Source of the DNA: ZC4RG30 sp046347045
Lineage (GTDB): Bacteria; Pseudomonadota; Gammaproteobacteria; Steroidobacterales; Steroidobacteraceae
Reading direction: 5' to 3'
DNA length: 64,000 nt
Assembly: GCA_046347045.1 (NCBI GenBank)
Contig: JAXMGX010000010.1
Coordinates: 1-64,000, forward strand
This document shows, piece by piece, positions 58,949-64,000 of this stretch (positions are counted from its first letter, which is position 1; every line of letters starts with the position of its first letter). The translations under genes and the position numbers were made by a program. The notes under the pieces were generated by a model, which saw only the letters and a program-made list of their open reading frames with translations, made no database searches and was not told the DNA's origin.

Positions 58949-59482
58949 GTGAATCAGATCGGCACCGTGTTCGCAGGCCGCGTCATCACCGTCAGCAAGG
59001 AGCGCGTGTTGCTTCCCAATGGCAACACCGCCGACTACGAAATCGTGCATCACCCGGGTGGCGCGGCCGTGGTGGCGCTGGATGAACGTGACAGGGTCTG
59101 CCTGCTGCACCAGTACCGTCCGGCAGCCGGCGGCTGGGTATGGGAACTGCCTGCGGGAAGACTCGAACCCGGCGAGGCGCCCGCGCTGACCGCAAGGCGC
59201 GAACTGGTGGAGGAAGCCGGCCGCGAAGCGGCCGACTGGCAGGACCTGGGCTCCATGCTCAGTTCCCCGGGCGTTTTCGACGAACGCATCCACCTGTTCC
59301 TGGCGCGGGGGCTGTCGACAGTTCCCACGCAGCACGAACCGCATGAGGTGCTCGAACCGCATTGGGTCGATCTGGCGGTGGCGCTGGCGCGGGCCATGGA
59401 TGGCGAGCTCGTGGATTCAAAGACCGTCGTGGGACTGCTGCGGGCGGCGTCACGATTGGGCATGGTGCTTGGGAAGACGTGA
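58949..59482 (+). CDS. Nudix hydrolase, ADP-ribose-pyrophosphatase-like
   Basis: The Nudix box occupies about residues 70-92 (GRLEPGEA, then RRELVEEAG), fitting GX5EX7REUXEEXGU, in a beta-alpha-beta fold of 177 residues. The QYRPAAGGWVWELPAG stretch before the box is typical of ADP-ribose or GDP-mannose type hydrolases. Start at the GTG 58949 has AGGA 7 nt upstream; a GTG at 58904 is less likely. It cleans up nucleotide-sugar diphosphates. Confidence 0.88.
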   Translation: MNQIGTVFAGRVITVSKERVLLPNGNTADYEIVHHPGGAAVVALDERDRVCLLHQYRPAAGGWVWELPAGRLEPGEAPALTARRELVEEAGREAADWQDLGSMLSSPGVFDERIHLFLARGLSTVPTQHEPHEVLEPHWVDLAVALARAMDGELVDSKTVVGLLRAASRLGMVLGKT

Positions 59483-59523
59483 TCCAGTACCGGTTTCAGC
59501 GAATTTTGCGGGCCGATAATTGG

Positions 59524-59838
59524 ATGATGTCCAAACCGACGCCCGACAAGTTCTCGCTGTTCGTCCCGGACGAGGAAGAACCCGAGCGGGAGATGCCCAA
59601 GCAGCTCGAGATCATCGACGATGGCCCCAATGGCCAGCGCCGCTCGAAGCCGAAGCTGGCTGCTGGCGCCTACGATCCGTATTCCATCAGCGGCAGCCCC
59701 GGCGATACCGCACGCATGCACAAGCCGCGCGTCGACCTGCGCAAGCTGTCGGAGTGGATCAAGACCACGCAGCAGACGCGCATCCTGAAGGAAGAAGAGG
59801 CCGCGGCCGCCCAGCCGCCGAAGCCCGACAAGCGCTGA
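59524..59838 (+). CDS. Hypothetical charged protein, 104 residues
   Basis: Begins MMSKPTPDKFSLFVPDEEEP. Acidic N-terminus, basic and Pro-rich elsewhere, likely disordered with one C-terminal helix (KLSEWIKTTQQTRILKEEE). No recognised family. It lies 41 nt after the Nudix stop and is convergent with lptF. A start at 59527 is equally possible; no strong Shine-Dalgarno. Confidence 0.6.
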   Translation: MMSKPTPDKFSLFVPDEEEPEREMPKQLEIIDDGPNGQRRSKPKLAAGAYDPYSISGSPGDTARMHKPRVDLRKLSEWIKTTQQTRILKEEEAAAAQPPKPDKR

Positions 59839-59856
59839 GCGGCAGGCGCTGGATCG

Positions 59857-60966
59857 CTACCGCCCGCGCTGGCGTGCCAGCGCGTCGCGGGCGCGCGGCC
59901 ACAGCAACACCGCCGCCGCCAGCAGCAACGCCGCGGCATGCGCCCACCACAGTCCCAGCAGGCGCGGCGTCTCGCCGCGCTCGAGCATGGTGCGCCCCGC
60001 GCTGATGAGCCCCGCATACACCGCGAACAGCAGCACGGCCCATACCACGCGCCCATGCCTGCCCTGGCGCGGCCGCAACCGCGCCAGGGGCACCGCAACC
60101 ACCCCCAGGACCACCGTGATCAACACCCACGCGACACGCCAGTGCAGCTCGGCGTTGAAACGCGGGTCGGGTGATGCGCGCAATTCGCGCAGAGTGAGCG
60201 CATCGACGCGCGGCCGGCCGGGCAAGGCCGCGTCGGGCGCCGGAATGCGCAGCGACTGCTGCCTGAAATGCGTTACCCGCCAGTCGCCCGAACCCGGCGT
60301 GCCCTCATGGCTCTCGCCGTCGGCGAGATCGACCAGGTAGTAACCGCGATCGGCCACCAGCGAGTAACGTGCGCTGGCGGCCAGCATGACCTGCAGGCGC
60401 TGGCGGCCATCGGCGGCGGGCGGCAGGTCGCGCTCGACGAACACCTCGCGCAGAGCGCCATCCGCATCCTGCGCGCGGAAGTGCAACGTGACGCCGGACC
60501 CCAGCGAGCGGAACTGGCCCGGCGCAAGGCCCCGCGACAGCGCGGTGCGCAGCGATTCGGTGCGCATTTGCGCCAGCCGCCGCGCCGCGCCCGGCCCATC
60601 GACGAAACCCGTCCAGGCGGCGAGCAGCGCAGCCACCACCGTGACCACGCCGGCGGCGCCGTACAGCAGGCGCGTTCGTACGCCGCAGGCCTGCGCCGCG
60701 GTGATTTCGCTGTCGTGATACAGGCGTCCAAGTCCCAGCGTGGTGCCCAGCAGCACCGCGAAGGGCAGGATGATGACGAGATTGCCGCGCATGGAAAGAC
60801 CGACCAGCGGCAACACGATGTCGGAGGAGATCTGGCCGTCGGCGGCGCGCCCCAGCACGAAGGCGAGCTGGTAGGTGACCAGCACCACCAGCAGCACCAC
60901 GGCCACCGCGGCGGTGGAAACGGATATGTCGCGAAGTACGTGGCGGAAGAAGATCCCGCCCATCAC
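59857..60966 (-). CDS. lptF: LPS export permease LptF
   Basis: Inner-membrane permease of the LptB2FG transporter that extracts lipopolysaccharide and passes it to LptC/LptA. Three N-terminal helices, a periplasmic beta-jellyroll (about 130-260) and three C-terminal helices (369 residues) define the YjgP/YjgQ fold. LptF is preferred over LptG from the N-terminal FRHVLRDI and VLPFAVLLGTTLGLGRLYHDSE region, though separation by eye is imperfect. The usual partner lptG and pepA are not beside it. It overlaps the CpcT-like gene by 4 bp. Confidence 0.85.
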   Translation of the reverse strand: MMGGIFFRHVLRDISVSTAAVAVVLLVVLVTYQLAFVLGRAADGQISSDIVLPLVGLSMRGNLVIILPFAVLLGTTLGLGRLYHDSEITAAQACGVRTRLLYGAAGVVTVVAALLAAWTGFVDGPGAARRLAQMRTESLRTALSRGLAPGQFRSLGSGVTLHFRAQDADGALREVFVERDLPPAADGRQRLQVMLAASARYSLVADRGYYLVDLADGESHEGTPGSGDWRVTHFRQQSLRIPAPDAALPGRPRVDALTLRELRASPDPRFNAELHWRVAWVLITVVLGVVAVPLARLRPRQGRHGRVVWAVLLFAVYAGLISAGRTMLERGETPRLLGLWWAHAAALLLAAAVLLWPRARDALARQRGR

Positions 60967-61640
60967 CAGGGCGCATCTCCGCGGCGCGCGAAACGTGTCC
61001 AGGGGTCGGCCGGTTCGTCGCCCACCAGCACATCGGCGGCGTCACGCTGCTGCTCGAAGACATGCAGCGTGTCCGCGGAAAGCTGGAGTCTCAGATCCAG
61101 CTTCAATGTCTCGCCGGTGCTGCGCGATGCGGTGCGGCAGGAGCCGCCCTGCAGCGCCGCCTTGAAGCCCGCGCCATCGCGCTGCCACACCAGGTCGCAG
61201 CCGGGCCGCGCGCGCAGATCCTGCATCAGCATGCTGCGGAACAGGTCGCGGTTGTTCTGGCCGTCGCGCCAGCGCAGCGGCTCCTTCAGGTCAAGCTGCG
61301 TGAGCACGGCCTGCTCGCGCCTGGGCACTGCATTGAGCACCCACAGCTTCTGCGAGAACACCCGGCGCAGGTCGTCGGCGGCCATCTCCTGCACGTAGAA
61401 GACATTGTCGCCCACCAGCGGTGCCTGCACCGGCACGATCATCAGTCGCAGCCCCGGATGCTGGGCGTCGCGTCGCGCCTGCGCGATGTTGTCGTAACTG
61501 CCCTGCAGCAGCGATGCGAGCTGCGCCAGGAAGACTTCTTCCTTCTTCGGTTTCGCGGCAACTGCCACGGTCAGCGCCAGCGCGAACAGCGCGACGGTGA
61601 AGCGCACCGGCCAGCGCGACCCTGTGGATTCATGAGCCAT
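60963..61640 (-). CDS. Exported CpcT/CpeT-like protein
   Basis: 225 residues with a signal peptide (about 13-29). The body, with LASLLQGSYDNIAQARRD, LRLMIVPVQAP, VFYVQEM and a Cys-containing barrel core, resembles the CpcT/CpeT family, in cyanobacteria the lyases that attach bilins to phycobiliproteins. No phycobiliproteins exist here, so the activity must differ; barrel-type lipocalin-like ligand binding is plausible. It overlaps both its neighbours (10-11 bp upstream, 4 bp downstream). Confidence 0.72.
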   Translation of the reverse strand: MAHESTGSRWPVRFTVALFALALTVAVAAKPKKEEVFLAQLASLLQGSYDNIAQARRDAQHPGLRLMIVPVQAPLVGDNVFYVQEMAADDLRRVFSQKLWVLNAVPRREQAVLTQLDLKEPLRWRDGQNNRDLFRSMLMQDLRARPGCDLVWQRDGAGFKAALQGGSCRTASRSTGETLKLDLRLQLSADTLHVFEQQRDAADVLVGDEPADPWTRFARRGDAPW

Positions 61641-62667
61641 ACATCACCCGCCATTGTGCCGGATAGGTGAGACCCAGCTTCACGATGGAATCGAGCAGAT
61701 CGCCGTAGTTGCGCCCGGCGACGGCGGCCGAGCGCGCGAAGTCCTCCTCCTGCGCCAGATGCGGATTGGCATTGGCCTCGAGGACGTACAGGCTGCCGTC
61801 GGCGCGCATGCGGAAGTCCATGCGCGCATAGCCGGTGAGCCCCAGCGCGCGATAGATGCGCCGGCACAGCCGGTCGAGCCGGGCCTCGGTGCCCGCAGGC
61901 AGGTCGACGGCCGGCTGGCTGTCGATGCCGTACTTGGCGCGGTATTTCAGATCCCACTTCACCTTGCGCGTGGCGATCGCGCTGCCGCTGGCCGCCATGC
62001 TGCCGAAGTTCAGCTCCCACACGGGAAAGCGCGTCAGCCGGTCATTGCCCATCATGCCCACGTACAGCTCGCGGCCCTCGATGTACTCCTCGACCAGCAC
62101 ATCGGACTTGTGCTGCTCCAGCACGAACTCGATGCGCTCCTTCAGCCGCGCCGGGTCGTCGACCACCGAGGCCTGCGCAATGCCCAGCGAAGCATCGTCG
62201 GTGCTGGACTTCACGAACAGCGGGAAGCGCAGCTTGCGCGGCAGCTTCACGCGCTGGCCGCGGGGAAAGACCTGGAACTGCGGCGAAGGAATGCGGTGGA
62301 AGGCGAACACCTGCTTGCACAATGCCTTGTCGCGCGACAGCAGCAGGCCGCGCGGATTGCAGCCCGTGTAGGGCTGGCGCAGCATCTCGAGGAAGGCGAT
62401 GACATGCTGGTCGTAGCTGACGATGCCGTCGAATTCTTCCAGCAGGTTGAACACCACGTCGGGCTGCCAGTCGGCGATGGTGCTGCGCAGTTCGGTGATG
62501 CTGTCGAGCACGGGCAGCGCGCGCACTTCGTGGCCGCTGGCCCTGAGCGTCTGGATCACGTCGTATTCTGTGCGCCACTCAGCGACCGCCTTGGGGTCCT
62601 GTCCTTCCAGGGTGTCCGGTGGCATGAGGCTGGGATGCAACACCACCAGGACAGAAGATCGCTTCAT
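61630..62667 (-). CDS. ATP-grasp ligase, D-Ala-D-Ala-ligase-like
   Basis: 345-residue ATP-grasp enzyme. N-terminal Rossmann-like domain (DVVFNLLEEFDG), central KSSTDDASLGIAQ and C-terminal YARMDFRMRADG and LEANANPHL, the Mg-binding block of D-Ala-D-Ala ligases. It is too divergent to be called Ddl; such proteins ligate peptides or amino acids. Start ATG overlaps the metallopeptidase stop (ATGA), suggesting a coupled ligase/peptidase pair. Confidence 0.82.
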   Translation of the reverse strand: MKRSSVLVVLHPSLMPPDTLEGQDPKAVAEWRTEYDVIQTLRASGHEVRALPVLDSITELRSTIADWQPDVVFNLLEEFDGIVSYDQHVIAFLEMLRQPYTGCNPRGLLLSRDKALCKQVFAFHRIPSPQFQVFPRGQRVKLPRKLRFPLFVKSSTDDASLGIAQASVVDDPARLKERIEFVLEQHKSDVLVEEYIEGRELYVGMMGNDRLTRFPVWELNFGSMAASGSAIATRKVKWDLKYRAKYGIDSQPAVDLPAGTEARLDRLCRRIYRALGLTGYARMDFRMRADGSLYVLEANANPHLAQEEDFARSAAVAGRNYGDLLDSIVKLGLTYPAQWRVMYGS

Positions 62668-63713
62668 AGATTCAGTTGTGGCCGCTCCCGCTCGCCAAAT
62701 ATACGGACCAATCCGCCCAGGAGCCAGCGCGCGTGCGGTGAGGCGGTGCGCTGCGAGCCGCGCAGGTGCAGATCGAGGTAGTCGGCGCGATCGATGGCGA
62801 TGCGCAGCAGCTGGTGCAGCGTGTAGGGCTCGACGCCGGTGTCGCGCTGCACGGCCGCGAGCAACGACTTGCGGGCGCCGCGCAGGAACTGCGCCGCGCG
62901 CACTGCGCCGCGCCGCGCCGGCCGCCGCGCGAACACGCGCAACAGCAGATTGTCGGCCGCTTCGCTGCGCCAGCTATGCTGGCGCGCCAGGCGTTCGCGG
63001 TAATGCTCGGCCAGCGTGCGCTGATTCTCGCGCAGCGGTTCGATCTGCGCGCGCGAGCGCACCAGCGCCGCCTTGCCCGATACCTCGCGCATGACTTCAT
63101 CCACGAACGCGAGCTTTTCCCATGCGGGCCAGCTCGCATAGGTGCGGCGCCAGTCCGAATTGGGCTTCAGCCACACCGCGAAGGTTTCGGCGAAATCCTC
63201 GGTGGGATGGCTCTGTGCATACCAGTCGCCCAGATGCTGCACATAGCGGCGGCTGCGGGTGCGTGCGCGGTAGCGCTGCGGATACGGCAGCGATGCCGGA
63301 CCGAACACTTCGCGCCAGCGTGCGCGGCGTCGCAGCCGGTATGCGGTGTCGATGGCATGGCCGGCTTCATGCCGCAGGATGCGCATCAGCCAGTTGCTGT
63401 TGCCGCCCTCCACTTCCTTCATCATGCGCCGCTCGAGCCGCTGCAGCCGCGGATGCGCGAGATAGAAAGGCACCGCGATGCCCGGCACACCATCGGGCGA
63501 GAACCATTCCTCGGCCAGCCACATATGCGGACGAAAACGGATGCCGCGGCGCTGCAGTTCATCGTTGATGCGGTTGAGCCGCCGTTCCAGCCGACTGCCG
63601 GCGAGCTTCAGCTCCAGGTCGCAGAAGCGCAGGTTGAGCAGTTCCTCGTCGGACAGCCGCGTCCACGCCTGCGAGGGCGTGCGTGCGGGGCGGCGGGGAG
63701 CGGTGGCGGGCAT
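62664..63713 (-). CDS. Putative zinc metallopeptidase with HEAGH motif
   Basis: 349 residues without a clear signal peptide. The zinc motif HEAGH (115-119) in ILRHEAGHAIDTAY is followed 50-60 residues later by HPTEDFAETFAVW, whose Glu/Asp could be the third ligand, a gluzincin-like layout. The C-terminal third is Arg-rich and helical. First gene of a four-gene operon. Substrate unknown; the paired ATP-grasp ligase suggests it may cleave or mature a peptide. Confidence 0.75.
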   Translation of the reverse strand: MPATAPRRPARTPSQAWTRLSDEELLNLRFCDLELKLAGSRLERRLNRINDELQRRGIRFRPHMWLAEEWFSPDGVPGIAVPFYLAHPRLQRLERRMMKEVEGGNSNWLMRILRHEAGHAIDTAYRLRRRARWREVFGPASLPYPQRYRARTRSRRYVQHLGDWYAQSHPTEDFAETFAVWLKPNSDWRRTYASWPAWEKLAFVDEVMREVSGKAALVRSRAQIEPLRENQRTLAEHYRERLARQHSWRSEAADNLLLRVFARRPARRGAVRAAQFLRGARKSLLAAVQRDTGVEPYTLHQLLRIAIDRADYLDLHLRGSQRTASPHARWLLGGLVRIFGERERPQLNL

Positions 63714-63744
63714 GGGCCTCGCACTCTATGCGAGCTGGCCGTCG

Positions 63745-64000
63745 CTAGGCGAGTTGGCTGTTGGCCACACCGGGGCGACTGAACAACTCCCCGGCGAGAC
63801 CAGCCAGCCGCGGCAGGCCGGTCACCCGGTTGCGCAGGTCCGCCGGCAGGCCCGGCTCGCCGTACCAGGCGCCTGCCAGCGCGCCGTAGGCGGCAGCGAT
63901 GGCATCCCGTTCGGCGCCGGAGCCCGCCAGGACCCGCTCCAGTCCGTCGGCAAAGCTGCGGCTGCGGGCGAAACAGCGCACGGCCCGGTCCAGGGCCCCC
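63745..64000 (-). CDS. C-terminal part of an ADP-ribosylglycohydrolase-like protein
   Basis: The frame enters from beyond base 64000 and stops at 63745. AIAAAYGALAGAWYGEPGLP resembles the conserved C-terminal block of the DraG/ADP-ribosylglycohydrolase family, although the usual GGDADT is replaced by a GSGAERDA-like segment. Only about 84 codons are seen, so family identity is tentative. Confidence 0.6.
   Translation of the reverse strand, partial: GALDRAVRCFARSRSFADGLERVLAGSGAERDAIAAAYGALAGAWYGEPGLPADLRNRVTGLPRLAGLAGELFSRPGVANSQLA

Overview
The window is G+C-rich, densely packed bacterial chromosome with no rRNA, tRNA, IS element, integrase or CRISPR array that I can see. Several gene orders point to a gammaproteobacterium: dusB-fis, accB-accC-prmA, rhlB divergent from trxA-rho, groES-groEL, plus speA, plsB, greB, yrfG and RNase AM type genes. 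The high G+C, a CIRCE-type operator before groES, a homospermidine synthase and a Rho with a glycine-rich N-terminal extension suggest a Xanthomonadales/Nevskiales/Steroidobacter-like lineage rather than an enteric. That placement is inference.

Layout. 1-4.1 kb: partial cbpA, a lipoprotein hydrolase, and groESL behind a CIRCE operator. 4.2-18.3 kb, all on the + strand: dsbD, a TlpA-like thioredoxin, aroQ, accBC, prmA, a zinc-ribbon protein, dusB, fis, purH, purD, a hydrolase and a cytochrome/PQQ dehydrogenase. 18.2-23.6 kb: a Tat-exported arylmalonate-decarboxylase-like protein facing a run of small + strand genes (HIT, M20 peptidase, GNAT, cupin, Cys-rich protein, HDOD protein), many of them overlapping by 4 bp. 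23.6-32.9 kb: a - strand operon of a two-domain multicopper oxidase, a dihaem and a monohaem cytochrome c, copper nitrite reductase NirK, and a CusB/CusA-type RND pair, with an NsrR-like Rrf2 repressor gene divergent from it. The order matches the ncgABC-nirK/NsrR locus of Nitrosomonas europaea, here extended by copper efflux genes. 32.9-42.8 kb: an Rnk-like protein, a cytochrome c, rho, trxA, rhlB, yrfG, RNase AM, a YdcH protein, an MscS channel, arfB and glpD. 42.8-51.1 kb: plsB, a YqiA-like esterase, a solitary phage-tail-sheath-like gene with a 43-residue partner, an L,D-transpeptidase, two TPM-domain proteins and LemA, all on the - strand. 51.2-58.9 kb: greB, hss with a GST gene, sseA, speA and a UvrD-family helicase. 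58.9-64 kb: a Nudix hydrolase, a small hypothetical gene, and a - strand operon of a zinc metallopeptidase, an ATP-grasp ligase, a CpcT-like protein and LptF, then the end of an ADP-ribosylglycohydrolase-like gene.

Most of the window is housekeeping. The parts least explained by standard annotation are the NirK/Ncg/Cus operon and its operators, the stand-alone sheath gene inside a cell-envelope operon, and the metallopeptidase/ATP-grasp/CpcT/LptF operon.
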